Source of the DNA: Tidjanibacter sp.
Lineage (GTDB): Bacteria; Bacteroidota; Bacteroidia; Bacteroidales; Rikenellaceae
NCBI GenBank assembly: GCA_017936005.1
Contig: JAGBGK010000062.1
Coordinates: forward strand, 1-42,392
Length of the DNA stretch: 42,392 nt
Direction: 5' to 3'
In this document: piece by piece, positions 1 through 7,623 of the stretch
Position numbering within the stretch: the stretch's first letter is position 1
Layout of the letters: every line of letters begins with the position of its first letter
Notes under the pieces: generated by a model
Databases searched by the model: none
The model's input: only the letters and a program-made list of their open reading frames with translations
What the model was told of the DNA's origin: nothing
Position numbers and translations under genes: made by a program

Positions 1-26
1 CACGGGTTACGTTTTTGTTACCCGTG
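1..26. repeat. Hairpin repeat, CACGGGT/ACCCGTG arms, T-rich loop
   Basis: Arms at 1-7 and 20-26 are perfectly complementary around a loop rich in T. The same hairpin plan (CGGGTA arm, 8-10 base A- or T-rich loop, TACCCG arm) recurs at 19887-19908, 30940-30965 and 36577-36598, so this is a dispersed family and not a one-off terminator. The following bases 27-63 are a G-rich stretch with TTAGGGA-like units. Confidence 0.7.
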
Positions 27-63
27 AGGTGGGGTGTAGGGGCCTTAGGGAGTTTAGGGAATC

Positions 64-780
64 TCAGAACTTCAAATAGAAATCTTTGGTCAGAGTTACA
101 TAGTCGGGCGAGTAGCCAAAGGGATCTTCGGGAGAGTGAATGGTTAGTTCTGTGCGTTCGGTAGGCCTCGCCCTGCGACCAAACTCCAAAAGTACTCTGA
201 TGGGTGCAGAGGTCGCTTTGGAGCGCACATCCATACGTCTTGTTAGAAACAGTCCGCACCGTGCAGATGCCAGCACCATATCACTCGCGACATCACAAGG
301 TAGTACCACCGACAGGAGTCCATCCTCCGCAAGCAGTCGTGAGGCCGAGTGGGCCAGAGCATCAAAGGTGAGTGTTGTGGTGTGTCGTGCGTTAGTGCGT
401 GCCTCGTCGGGCGAGAGGAGCGAGTTGACAAAATAGGGAGGGTTGCTGACGATGTGGTCAAAGGGGGTGTCGGTATGGTACTCCTGCACGGCGCACTCCA
501 CCACCGAGAGCCTGTCGGACCACGGTGATGCGGTGAAGTTATTGGCAGCCTCCGTTGCACTTGGGGAGTCAATCTCCACACCAACAACTTCCGCGCTCCA
601 TTGGGCTGTACGTTGTGCCGCCATAAGTGCCACAAGGCCTGTGCCGCACCCAATGTCGAGGATGCGCCTATGACTCTCGTCCAACCTCACCCAAGCACCG
701 AGTAACACTCCATCGGTCCCGACTTTCATAGCCGAGAGTTTTTGTGTGATGTTGAACTGCTTGAACCTAAAATCAGACAT
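64..780 (-). CDS. trmN6: tRNA1(Val) (adenine(37)-N6)-methyltransferase
   Basis: This class I SAM-dependent methyltransferase of the YfiC/TrmN6 family is predicted to methylate N6 of A37 in tRNA-Val. The N-terminus MSDFRFKQF..MKVGTDGVLLGAW is typical of the family. Motif I (LDIGCGTG, about residues 42-49) binds SAM, and NPPYF (about residues 114-118) is the N6-adenine methyltransferase motif IV. The frame stays open upstream to an ATG at 801, but those seven codons lie in the 7-base repeat at 790-823, so the ATG at 780 is the better start (238 aa, normal length). It is the last gene of the minus-strand operon from ruvA. The stop at 64 is followed by the hairpin at 1-26. Confidence 0.88.
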   Translation of the reverse strand: MSDFRFKQFNITQKLSAMKVGTDGVLLGAWVRLDESHRRILDIGCGTGLVALMAAQRTAQWSAEVVGVEIDSPSATEAANNFTASPWSDRLSVVECAVQEYHTDTPFDHIVSNPPYFVNSLLSPDEARTNARHTTTLTFDALAHSASRLLAEDGLLSVVLPCDVASDMVLASARCGLFLTRRMDVRSKATSAPIRVLLEFGRRARPTERTELTIHSPEDPFGYSPDYVTLTKDFYLKF

Positions 781-789
781 AATATTATT

Positions 790-823
790 GTCGACCGTCA
801 ACCGTCGACCGTCGACCGTCGAC
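790..823. repeat. Heptanucleotide tandem array (GTCGACC unit)
   Basis: About five copies of a 7-base unit, GTCGACC with one GTCAACC variant, fill most of the 47-base gap between the DUF2400 and trmN6 genes. The same unit, or its complement GGTCGAC/GGTTGAC, occurs near 9490, 19780, 20000, 30860 and 35140. Confidence 0.85.
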
Positions 824-827
824 GGGA

Positions 828-1604
828 CTATTCATTAATTACTCTGTGTGAGATACCTGCTCCAAAGAGTGCAAAATCGTATTTCACGGGGTCCTCGGGG
901 TCGAACTCCCTCAGTGTGGAGGTAATCTCCTCCACCGCTTTCCAATCGTTCTGTTTGCGCTCCAAGAGTCCCAAGCCACGCCCCACATTACCGCTGTGCA
1001 CATCGAGGGGTAGGTATAGGGCCGAGGAGGGTATCCTCTCCCACAGGCCGAAGTCCACGCCGTGGGGGTCACGACGCACCATCCAACGGAGATACATATT
1101 GAGCCTCTTACAAGCCGCACCTTTGGCTATGGACGAGAGGTGTTTCTCGCTACGTTGTGGGTGGGGAAAATCAAAAAACTCCTTGCGGAAATCGGCCAAC
1201 ACGAGGCGCATATCCTCCGACTTCTCCCAACGGCTCTGGAACCACTCGCCCAGCGAGCCGCACTCACCGCACAATCTTCGGAGGGCCAGCACGAAGCACC
1301 TCAAATCTTCGCCATTAAAGGTGCGGTGAACGTAGGAGCTGAGGCACTCCAACTCACTCTCCGACGCGCCCATAACAAAGTCGTAGGGCCTGCGGTCGAG
1401 GTAGTCCATCATACGATTGGCACTCTTGACAATGGCTTTGCGGTTGCCCCACGCTATGGTGGCGGCCAGCAGACCACTAACCTCCTTGTCCAACGGGTTG
1501 GAGAAGGAGTGGGGTATGGATATGGGGTCCGGCTCTATGAAGTCCACACAGTCGTAGTGGAGGTGGAGCTCGTCGAGGAGTTCTTTAAGTTCGGGTTTGG
1601 TCAT
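828..1604 (-). CDS. TIGR02757 / DUF2400 family protein
   Basis: A 258-residue protein recognised as the DUF2400 (TIGR02757) family common in Bacteroidetes. Visible family features are LLAATIAWGNRK near residue 45, a central Cys-containing helical region, and the C-terminal block DVHSGNVGRGLGLLERKQND followed by a conserved segment ending PVKYDFALFGAG. The family appears related to helix-hairpin-helix DNA glycosylase folds, but no biochemical role is established to my knowledge, so no function is assigned. It starts 14 bases after the stop of the ABC transporter gene, which supports co-transcription. Length is normal for the family. Confidence 0.85.
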   Translation of the reverse strand: MTKPELKELLDELHLHYDCVDFIEPDPISIPHSFSNPLDKEVSGLLAATIAWGNRKAIVKSANRMMDYLDRRPYDFVMGASESELECLSSYVHRTFNGEDLRCFVLALRRLCGECGSLGEWFQSRWEKSEDMRLVLADFRKEFFDFPHPQRSEKHLSSIAKGAACKRLNMYLRWMVRRDPHGVDFGLWERIPSSALYLPLDVHSGNVGRGLGLLERKQNDWKAVEEITSTLREFDPEDPVKYDFALFGAGISHRVINE

Positions 1605-1618
1605 AGCTATTTTGGTGT

Positions 1619-2302
1619 TTACTCGGCACTCTGCTGTTGCAACTCTCCATCTACGATTGTGAGCCTACGGTCGCTCATTGCCGCCAACTCGCCATCGTGG
1701 GTAACCACCACAACCGTAAGCCCAAGTCTATCCCTCAGGTCGAAAAAGAGGCGGTGAATCTCACCCCTTGTGCGAGTGTCGAGGTTGCCCGAGGGCTCGT
1801 CGGCAAGGAGTAGGTGTGGGTGGTTTATCAACGCACGCGCAATGGCAACCCTCTGTTGTTCGCCACCGGAGAGTTGTGAGGGTTTGTGTGAGAGCCTCTC
1901 GGAAAGGCCCACCAACGCCAACAACTCCCTCGCTTCGGCCTCCACCTCACCCTTATTACGGCCGGCAATCAAGGCTGGGATGCAGACGTTTTCCAGAGCC
2001 GAAAATTCGGGCAATAGGTAGTGGAATTGGAACACAAGGCCCACACGTTGGTTGCGGAAATCGGCAGCGGCATCCGAACCAAGAGTGCCAACATCCACAC
2101 CATCGACCACCACACGCCCCTCGTCAAACGAGGAGAGTGCACCAATGGCGTGAAGGAGGGTTGTCTTGCCCGCACCGCTGGGGCCTACAATGGCAACCAC
2201 CTCGCCACGTCCAATCTCCATAGAAACACCTTTGAGGACTTCGAGCTCGCCATAACGCTTGCGCAGTCCTTCAACTTTGATAATGCTGTTGTGTATTGTC
2301 AT
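1619..2302 (-). CDS. lolD: LolD-type ABC transporter ATP-binding protein
   Basis: A 227-residue ATPase of the LolD/MacB-like group, which pairs with FtsX-type permeases; LolD drives release of lipoproteins from the inner membrane. Walker A is GPSGAGKTT (about residues 40-48), the signature is [15 protein letters not shown], and Walker B is [12 protein letters not shown]. The frame is open to 2398, but the extra N-terminal codons overlap folP and look uncharged with family sequence. The ATG at 2302 overlaps the folP TGA as ATGA, which suggests translational coupling. No permease gene is adjacent, so the exact partner (LolCE or another FtsX-like pair) cannot be read here and the symbol is a best guess. 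Confidence 0.8.
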   Translation of the reverse strand: MTIHNSIIKVEGLRKRYGELEVLKGVSMEIGRGEVVAIVGPSGAGKTTLLHAIGALSSFDEGRVVVDGVDVGTLGSDAAADFRNQRVGLVFQFHYLLPEFSALENVCIPALIAGRNKGEVEAEARELLALVGLSERLSHKPSQLSGGEQQRVAIARALINHPHLLLADEPSGNLDTRTRGEIHRLFFDLRDRLGLTVVVVTHDGELAAMSDRRLTIVDGELQQQSAE

Positions 2303-3126
2303 AACCTGTGTGTTTTTTCGAACATATCCACCGTGGCCCTCGCCTCGGCAACATCGTGTACTCTCAGCACCGCCGCACCGCCACACAACGCCTCCCAATG
2401 GAGTGCTGTGGTAGCAGCAAGTGTTGCGTTGTCGGTGGGTTGTGTTCCCAAACTCTTGTATATAAAACTCTTGCGCGAAATGCCAACCAACACGGGGTAA
2501 CCCAATGCGGTAATCTCACCTATTCCACGCATCAGTTCGTAGTTCTGCTCCACATTTTTGGCAAAGCCAAAGCCGGGGTCAATAATTACCTCCCCAACGC
2601 CCTTCGAGGTGAGCCACTCGGCCCTGCGTGCGAGGTACTCCCTCACCTCGGCTACCACATCGGCATACTCCACCGGTGCGTGCATACTCTGCGCTCCGCC
2701 AATGGTGGTGCCTACGGTGTGCATCGCCACCATAGGTGCGCCCCAATGGGCCACCACATCAACCATACGTTCGTCGGCCTCGCCTGCTGTGATGTCGTTG
2801 ATGATGATGTCACTCCACCTCGACAGCACCGCTTCGGCAACCTCGCTGCGGAAGGTGTCAACCGAAATATGCACCTCGGGAGCCACCCTGCGGGCCTGCT
2901 CCACAGCCGAGAGTACCCTGCGCAACTCCTCTTCCACGGCCACCTCCACAGCACCGGGGCGTGTGGAGTAGCCACCAATATCTACAATGTCGGCACCCTG
3001 AGCAACCACCTCTGCCACCCTACGGGCCACAGCCTCCTGGCACTCCACTCGGCTGGGAGCATAGAACGAGTCGGGCGTGGCATTCACAATGGCCATCACT
3101 TTGCGATATGGTGCGGGATGTTTCAT
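2299..3126 (-). CDS. folP: Dihydropteroate synthase
   Basis: FolP condenses 6-hydroxymethyl-7,8-dihydropterin pyrophosphate with p-aminobenzoate to make dihydropteroate in the cytosolic folate pathway. The N-terminal signature VMAIVNATPDSFY and the second signature block IVDIGGYSTRPGA are clear. Later motifs are ISVDTFR, IINDITAG, IIDPGFGFAKN and LVGISRKSF. The ATG at 3126 shares its A with the coaE TGA (TGATG); a GTG at 3129 is the alternative start. The 3' end overlaps the start of the ABC transporter gene by four bases. At 275 residues the length is normal. The close overlaps on both sides indicate one transcript. Confidence 0.95.
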   Translation of the reverse strand: MKHPAPYRKVMAIVNATPDSFYAPSRVECQEAVARRVAEVVAQGADIVDIGGYSTRPGAVEVAVEEELRRVLSAVEQARRVAPEVHISVDTFRSEVAEAVLSRWSDIIINDITAGEADERMVDVVAHWGAPMVAMHTVGTTIGGAQSMHAPVEYADVVAEVREYLARRAEWLTSKGVGEVIIDPGFGFAKNVEQNYELMRGIGEITALGYPVLVGISRKSFIYKSLGTQPTDNATLAATTALHWEALCGGAAVLRVHDVAEARATVDMFEKTHRL

Positions 3127-3716
3127 CACTTTTTCAACTCTCTAACCCACTTATCAAGCGCCTCCACTTGTGGTAGTAGGGGCTCCACCCCGTCGGCATT
3201 GACGACAAAATCTGCCCTCTTTGCGAACTCCTCTCCACTCATTTGGCGAGCCATACGTTCCCTGATCTGTTCGGGCGTAGCTCCATCACGGGCCACACAC
3301 CTCTGCACCCTTATCTCATCGGGGGCCACCACTGCCACGCTCACATCGTAGTGCCCCTCCAATGGGGAGGAGAAGAGGAGCGCACTTTCGAGCACAACGT
3401 AGGGGCCACTCTGACAGGCCACCCACTGCTCGTAGTCCTCCACCACTCGTGGGTGAACAATGGCGTTGAGCCGGCCCAATAGCTCCTTGTCGGCAAAGGC
3501 CCTCTGGGCGATGTAGGGGCGATTGAGCACACCCTCCTTGTAGGCTTCGGGGCCGAAGAGAGCCTCGACCTCGGCAACCACTTGGGGGTGGGAGTTCATA
3601 ATCTCCTTGGCACGGGAGTCGCTGTCATAGACCTCCACGCCGCCCACCTCGGCAAGCAGCCTGCACACGGTACTCTTACCGCTACCAATTCCACCCGTTA
3701 TGGCAAGTCGCTTCAT
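3126..3716 (-). CDS. coaE: Dephospho-CoA kinase
   Basis: CoaE phosphorylates the 3'-hydroxyl of the ribose in dephospho-CoA, the last step of coenzyme A synthesis. The P-loop GGIGSGKST lies at residues 8-16. It is followed by a DSDSRAKEI segment equivalent to the D-x-D-x-x-A block, the NAIVHPRV region, VLESALLFSS, and the lid-type R-rich segment ERMARQMS. Its length of 196 residues is typical. It lies 12 bases downstream of the YbbR-like gene, an arrangement often seen in Bacteroidetes, and its stop overlaps folP. Confidence 0.95.
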   Translation of the reverse strand: MKRLAITGGIGSGKSTVCRLLAEVGGVEVYDSDSRAKEIMNSHPQVVAEVEALFGPEAYKEGVLNRPYIAQRAFADKELLGRLNAIVHPRVVEDYEQWVACQSGPYVVLESALLFSSPLEGHYDVSVAVVAPDEIRVQRCVARDGATPEQIRERMARQMSGEEFAKRADFVVNADGVEPLLPQVEALDKWVRELKK

Positions 3717-3728
3717 CGTTTAGGACTG

Positions 3729-4145
3729 TTAGTTGTCAATTTGCACGTAGGGCATACGGCTCACCGACACAACCTTGATGTCGGCATTGCGGATGGAGAT
3801 GGCATTGAGGAGCGACTCCTGCCCCACCTCCCACGTGTTCTCCTCGCCCTCTACGGGTGTGAGTTCCACATCACCACGTTTGAGTTTCACGGGTTTGCGC
3901 TTGAAGTAACGGGCCGAAAGGATGTTGTGGCCGCTACCCTGCACCACACAGGTTACCCTATGTCGGTCGCCCTCAACACTCACCACCACCGGCACCTCGG
4001 CCGTGTAGGAGTACTGCAACTTCGACACATACCACAGCACAAACGACAAGCCCAGCATCACCAAAAACAATGGCGTAACCTTGCGCCCGATGTGGGCCAC
4101 ACAAAAATCCTTAACCTTCAAAAAAATATCGCTCAACTTTTTCAT
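3729..4145 (-). CDS. YbbR-like membrane-anchored protein (short form)
   Basis: A 138-residue protein with a basic N-terminal segment, one predicted transmembrane helix (about residues 23-41, TPLFLVMLGLSFVLWYVS), and an extracytoplasmic beta-rich tail. Position immediately before coaE and the WYVSKLQYSYTAEVPV transition after the helix match the YbbR-like proteins found upstream of coaE in Bacteroidetes. Those I recall are about twice as long with several YbbR repeats, whereas this one has room for about one. The assignment rests on context plus the anchor region. In other phyla YbbR is linked to c-di-AMP cyclase control, which cannot be inferred here. Confidence 0.65.
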   Translation of the reverse strand: MKKLSDIFLKVKDFCVAHIGRKVTPLFLVMLGLSFVLWYVSKLQYSYTAEVPVVVSVEGDRHRVTCVVQGSGHNILSARYFKRKPVKLKRGDVELTPVEGEENTWEVGQESLLNAISIRNADIKVVSVSRMPYVQIDN

Positions 4146-4182
4146 AGCCTTGTTGTTTTATTTTTCTTGCCCCGTAGTCAGC

Positions 4183-4223
4183 GACAACTGATAACTGATA
4201 ACTGATAACTGACAACTGACAAC
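4183..4223. repeat. Heptanucleotide tandem array (AACTGAT/AACTGAC unit)
   Basis: Nearly six units with exact 7-base spacing, three AACTGAT then AACTGAC variants, sit in the 80-base gap between ruvA and the YbbR-like gene. The array ends only two bases before the ruvA stop codon. It has the same period as the GTCGACC arrays but a different unit. Confidence 0.85.
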
Positions 4224-4225
4224 TT

Positions 4226-4825
4226 CTACAACTGTTTGAGGGCCAAGCGGATGACAACCTCCACCTCGGCCGAGGGATTCTCTTTGAGCACCCTCTTAAC
4301 AACCTTCTCCGAGGCAGCCTTACCGAAGCCCAGCATACCGAGTGCTGCAACAGCCTCCGTGTAGACCTCCGAAGATACAGCCACAGGAGCAGACACATCG
4401 GCCGACAGAGCACCACCCGCAACCACAGCAGCAACCTTATCCCTCAGGTCAACAATAATCTTCTGTGCCGTTTTCAGGCCGAGGCCCTTCACATTTTTCA
4501 GCAACACGGCATTCTCGGTGGATATGATGGTCGATAGTTCCGAGGGGGTGTAGGTCGAAAGTATCATACGGGCCGTTCCGCCACCCACTCCCGACACCCC
4601 AATAAGCAGTCGGAAGAGGTCCCTCTCGGTGCGCTCGGCAAAACCGTAGAGTTGCTGGGTGTCCTCCCTGACAACGTAGTGTACATAGACAAGTGCTTCT
4701 TCCCTACCCTCCAAAGCGGTGTAGGTCTGCAACGATATGGCCACAATATAGCCCACGCCGCCACACTCCACAACGGCATAGGTGGGTGTCAGTTCGGCAA
4801 TGGCTCCTCTCAAATAGTCGTACAT
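4226..4825 (-). CDS. ruvA: Holliday junction branch migration protein RuvA
   Basis: RuvA binds four-way DNA junctions and recruits the RuvB motor in recombinational repair. The N-terminal OB-fold starts MYDYLRGAIAEL. The tandem helix-hairpin-helix region contains LIGVSGVGGGTARMILS and LKNVKGLGLKTAQKIIVDL (about residues 70-125). The C-terminal domain that contacts RuvB ends VVIRLALKQL. The 199-residue length is normal. GVSGVGGG replaces the more usual GVxGVGPK in the first hairpin, a mild change. It is the first gene of the operon running to trmN6; a -7 box lies at 4853-4860. Confidence 0.95.
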   Translation of the reverse strand: MYDYLRGAIAELTPTYAVVECGGVGYIVAISLQTYTALEGREEALVYVHYVVREDTQQLYGFAERTERDLFRLLIGVSGVGGGTARMILSTYTPSELSTIISTENAVLLKNVKGLGLKTAQKIIVDLRDKVAAVVAGGALSADVSAPVAVSSEVYTEAVAALGMLGFGKAASEKVVKRVLKENPSAEVEVVIRLALKQL

Positions 4826-4852
4826 AGTTCAAAAAGTATGTTTATAATATGG

Positions 4853-4860
4853 CAAAGTTA
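4853..4860 (-). promoter_or_regulatory. Bacteroidetes -7 box for the ruvA operon
   Basis: On the minus strand this reads TAACTTTG, a full match to TAnnTTTG. It lies 27 bases upstream of the ruvA ATG. No clear -33 TTTG box is seen at the expected spacing. Confidence 0.6.
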
Positions 4861-4901
4861 ATAAAAACCCAAGAAGTTATGGAGGCTTTTGCGAATTTTT
4901 G

Positions 4902-4909
4902 TATATTTG
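4902..4909 (+). promoter_or_regulatory. Bacteroidetes -7 box for the OmpH-like gene
   Basis: TATATTTG, 46 bases before the start codon at 4956, facing away from the ruvA promoter. A TTTG at 4888-4891 is too close to serve as a standard -33 box. Confidence 0.65.
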
Positions 4910-4955
4910 CCCCACTGAAAAATATTAACCAATCAAAATAGAAAACATTTTAGAG

Positions 4956-5543
4956 ATGAAAAAAGTTTTGTTTGCGGTTGTAGTCCTCGCTATGGGCCTG
5001 GCCGCTTGCACCAACCAGAACGCACCCAAAGCCGAGAACGCAGAGGCCACCGAGACTACCGCAACAACCACCGGTAAGATTGCCGTTTACTTTGTTGACC
5101 AGGTAGTGTCGCAGTACCAGATGGCCATCGACAAGCAGGCTGCTTTCCAGAAGGAGTATGAGGCAAAAACCAAAGACCTCAACGCCAGCGCACGCAAATT
5201 GGAGAAGGATTTCAACGCTTTGCAGGACAAGGTAAACAAGGTACTTATCACCCGTGCTGATGCCGAGAAGGAGGCTGCAAAGATTCAGGAGCGTCAGGCT
5301 GCTCTCCAAGCACGCAGCGAGAAGGCTTCGGCAGAGTTGGCAGAGAAGGAGCAGGTTATGACCAACCAGATTTTCAACGCCATCTATGAGTATGTTGCCT
5401 CTCTCAACGCCGAGGGCGAGTATGACATCATTCTGGCCAGCCAGACCGGTGCTCCCGTAGTTAGCGTTAAACCCGAGTTGGACCTCACCCAGAAGATTAT
5501 CGAGGGCCTCAACGCCGCATACACTCCCGAGAAAACAAAATAG
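4956..5543 (+). CDS. OmpH/Skp-like periplasmic lipoprotein
   Basis: A 195-residue protein with a lipoprotein signal peptide; the lipobox LAAC places the lipidated cysteine at residue 18. After a short Ala/Thr/Glu-rich linker comes IAVYFVDQV, the start of the OmpH (Skp) domain, then a long Lys/Glu/Ala-rich helical segment (about residues 60-140) able to form the coiled-coil tentacles of Skp. The C-terminal strand region includes YDIILASQTGAPVVSVKPELDLTQKII, broken here only as a description of the conserved tail. Skp holds unfolded outer-membrane proteins in the periplasm. Lipid anchoring is less usual for Skp and suggests membrane tethering. It is monocistronic, with its own promoter and a strong terminator. 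Confidence 0.8.
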   Translation: MKKVLFAVVVLAMGLAACTNQNAPKAENAEATETTATTTGKIAVYFVDQVVSQYQMAIDKQAAFQKEYEAKTKDLNASARKLEKDFNALQDKVNKVLITRADAEKEAAKIQERQAALQARSEKASAELAEKEQVMTNQIFNAIYEYVASLNAEGEYDIILASQTGAPVVSVKPELDLTQKIIEGLNAAYTPEKTK

Positions 5544-5586
5544 GTCGGCCTACATCCGTCAACCGACGGGTAATGTCAGACAAAAA

Positions 5587-5621
5587 AACTCCTGATAAGT
5601 GGGTGCTTATCAGGAGTTTTT
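5587..5621 (+). terminator. Rho-independent terminator after the OmpH-like gene
   Basis: A perfect 13-bp stem (5587-5599 with 5606-5618) closes the loop TGGGTG and is followed by a T run. Confidence 0.9.
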
Positions 5622-5623
5622 CG

Positions 5624-5631
5624 TATATTTG
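5624..5631 (+). promoter_or_regulatory. Bacteroidetes -7 box for the AlkA-Ogt gene
   Basis: TATATTTG directly after the terminator and 30 bases before the ATG at 5662, so the repair gene starts a new transcription unit. Confidence 0.65.
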
Positions 5632-5661
5632 TGGTGCTAACCCCAAAAACGCCACAACACT

Positions 5662-6825
5662 ATGAACTCGCTATTCCCATTCATCGACAAGGTCGAGAGG
5701 CTCCGTGAGTCCGACCCACGCATGGCGCAACTAATAGAACGCTTCGGGTACATCGAGCGCAACACCCAACGCCCACTCTTTGGAGCTCTTGTAGAGAGCA
5801 TAGTGAGTCAACAGGTGGCCTCCGCATCGGCCGAGAGGGTGGTGCGTAGGATTGCCACCGCAACAGCACACGATATCACCACCGCAACCATAGCATCACT
5901 TGGCACAGAGGGGCTGAAAAGGTGCGGAGTGTCGGCTCGCAAGGCCGAGTGGATTATGGCAGCAGCCGAGAGGTTTGCCGAGGGGGAATTTGAGGAGGAA
6001 ACCCTCAAAAAATTGAGCAACGAGGAGGTCATCGAGAGGCTGACATCGCTGGGAGGCGTTGGAAGGTGGACGGCAGAGATGATGCTCATCTTCTCGCTTG
6101 GCAGGGAGGATGTACTTCCTACGGGGGATTTGGGTATACGCAAGGCTCTTGCAGTCCTCTATGGCGAGCGTAGGCTCACAGCCAAAAGGTGGGCACACTA
6201 CCGCAGGCTCTTCGCTCCCCACTGCTCCATTGCCTCGTTCTACCTCTGGGCCTACGCCAACAACCTGCCCAAGAAGATGACGGAGGTAACCATCCGTCCG
6301 CTCACTTTCGGCAGGCTGAAAGATAGGCGCATAGCCTACGAATACTACCCCACCCCGCGTGGCGAATTGCTTATTGCGTCCACTTGTAAGGGCGTGTGCC
6401 GCGTGGCCTTTGCCGACGACAGAGAAGAGGCACTCGACGAGTTGAGGGCGGAGTTCAGGGGCGCCACCTTCGAGCAACGCAGCGAGGAGTGCCACAAGCA
6501 GATACTGCGCGCCATTGAGCGCAAGAGTTCCACGGGTATAACCCTCTATTTGCAGGGTACCCCCTTCGAGCGCAAGGTATGGAGGGAGGTGGTGAAGATA
6601 CCCTACGGTATCACGGCAAGCTATGCCGACATTGCCGCACGCACGGGCTACACCAAGGCCTACCGCTCGGTGGGCAACGCCGTGGGAGCCAACCCCGTAG
6701 CGATTGTTATCCCCTGCCACCGCGTCATCCACGCCGACGGTACGCTGGGCGACTACAACGCCGGCGCGGAGAAGAAACACACCCTCATCGAACGAGAGAG
6801 AGAAATTAACAACATTATATTATAG
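5662..6825 (+). CDS. Fused 3-methyladenine DNA glycosylase (AlkA-type) and methylated-DNA-cysteine methyltransferase (Ogt-type)
   Basis: Two alkylation-repair enzymes in one 387-residue chain. Residues 1-205 form a HhH-GPD glycosylase: IVSQQVASASA near 47-57, the helix-hairpin-helix LTSLGGVGRWTAEMM at 127-141, and TGDLGIRKAL with catalytic Asp156. Residues 225-387 form an O6-alkylguanine-DNA alkyltransferase: FERKVWREVVKIPYGITASY, then PCHRV at 351-355 with acceptor Cys352. The first domain would excise N3-alkylated purines and the second would take alkyl groups from O6-guanine. No frameshift separates them, so it is a true fusion. No Ada-type regulatory domain is visible. It heads a run of genes to 8838 with small gaps. 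Confidence 0.92.
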   Translation: MNSLFPFIDKVERLRESDPRMAQLIERFGYIERNTQRPLFGALVESIVSQQVASASAERVVRRIATATAHDITTATIASLGTEGLKRCGVSARKAEWIMAAAERFAEGEFEEETLKKLSNEEVIERLTSLGGVGRWTAEMMLIFSLGREDVLPTGDLGIRKALAVLYGERRLTAKRWAHYRRLFAPHCSIASFYLWAYANNLPKKMTEVTIRPLTFGRLKDRRIAYEYYPTPRGELLIASTCKGVCRVAFADDREEALDELRAEFRGATFEQRSEECHKQILRAIERKSSTGITLYLQGTPFERKVWREVVKIPYGITASYADIAARTGYTKAYRSVGNAVGANPVAIVIPCHRVIHADGTLGDYNAGAEKKHTLIEREREINNIIL

Positions 6826-6833
6826 TTTACCAC

Positions 6834-7580
6834 ATGAAAAAGAACCTTGTTATCACTCTGCTGATTACGGCCCTCTTCTTTTCTTGCGGACCAGCCATCG
6901 ATGACAACAACTTGCCCAATCAAGTGGAGATAGAAGACCATTTGAAACCCTTTGTGGGCTATTGGGATGCCGACAAAAAAAGTTACCGCGACACCCACGA
7001 GTGGTATTTTGCTCCCGACAAAACCTGTCAGTACTTCGTTGCAGACATTCTCAAAGGACAGGGTGTGTGGGATTTCAACCCTACAACGAGTATCCTTGCC
7101 ACAACCATTGAGTCGAACCAATGGACAGTAACCCTCACCAGCGACAACTCGTGGGCCGGTGTGTGCCTCGATGGTTCAAACTCCTCGATTGCCTTCAATC
7201 GACTCTCAGACGCCAAGATGGCAAAGTATGCCATTGTGGGTAGCTGGGAAGGCGAGTCGGGAGAGAAGATAACATACGCTCATTACCAAAAGTTTTCTGA
7301 TTTTTCGCAGTGGGGAAATGTTTCGAGTATTACAGACAATTGGAAACTATGTTACCACTTTTGCAGATTCTCGGAGTGGGGTGAAGATTACGATGGAGTC
7401 GTACTGCGCCTAAATGGAAGATGCTACGTTGATGACTACGGAGATATTTTGGGTTACGACACCCTAACAATGTACCTCACCGACGGCTGCATTATGAACA
7501 AGTTCTTGTGTAAACAAGATAAGGCTTATGGCAATAGTATCCTCTTCCACCGAGTGGAGTTGACCGCAGAGGAGAAGTAG
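6834..7580 (+). CDS. Lipoprotein of unknown function
   Basis: A 248-residue protein with lipoprotein signal peptide (lipobox FFSC, Cys18). The mature part is rich in Trp, Tyr and Asp and looks beta-stranded. It contains two similar blocks, YWDADKKSYRDTHEWYFAPD and GSWEGESGEKITYAHYQKF, which resemble the start of lipocalin-like folds where a GxW motif opens the barrel. That fold is only a suggestion. It starts 8 bases after the repair fusion gene, so it is probably co-transcribed, although no functional link is evident. I do not recognise a named family. Confidence 0.7.
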   Translation: MKKNLVITLLITALFFSCGPAIDDNNLPNQVEIEDHLKPFVGYWDADKKSYRDTHEWYFAPDKTCQYFVADILKGQGVWDFNPTTSILATTIESNQWTVTLTSDNSWAGVCLDGSNSSIAFNRLSDAKMAKYAIVGSWEGESGEKITYAHYQKFSDFSQWGNVSSITDNWKLCYHFCRFSEWGEDYDGVVLRLNGRCYVDDYGDILGYDTLTMYLTDGCIMNKFLCKQDKAYGNSILFHRVELTAEEK

Positions 7581-7623
7581 AGTATAAACATCTAAAACAC
7601 CACATAGTTTCAATAGACACGTT

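Noticed and set aside
781-801. N-terminal extension of the tRNA methyltransferase (MTVDNNI)
   Set aside because: These codons lie in the heptad repeat; the family N-terminus begins at the ATG at 780.
2308-3351. Open frame of 347 codons on the plus strand opposite folP
   Set aside because: It crosses the folP/coaE junction on the opposite strand and shows no domain, whereas both minus-strand genes are complete.
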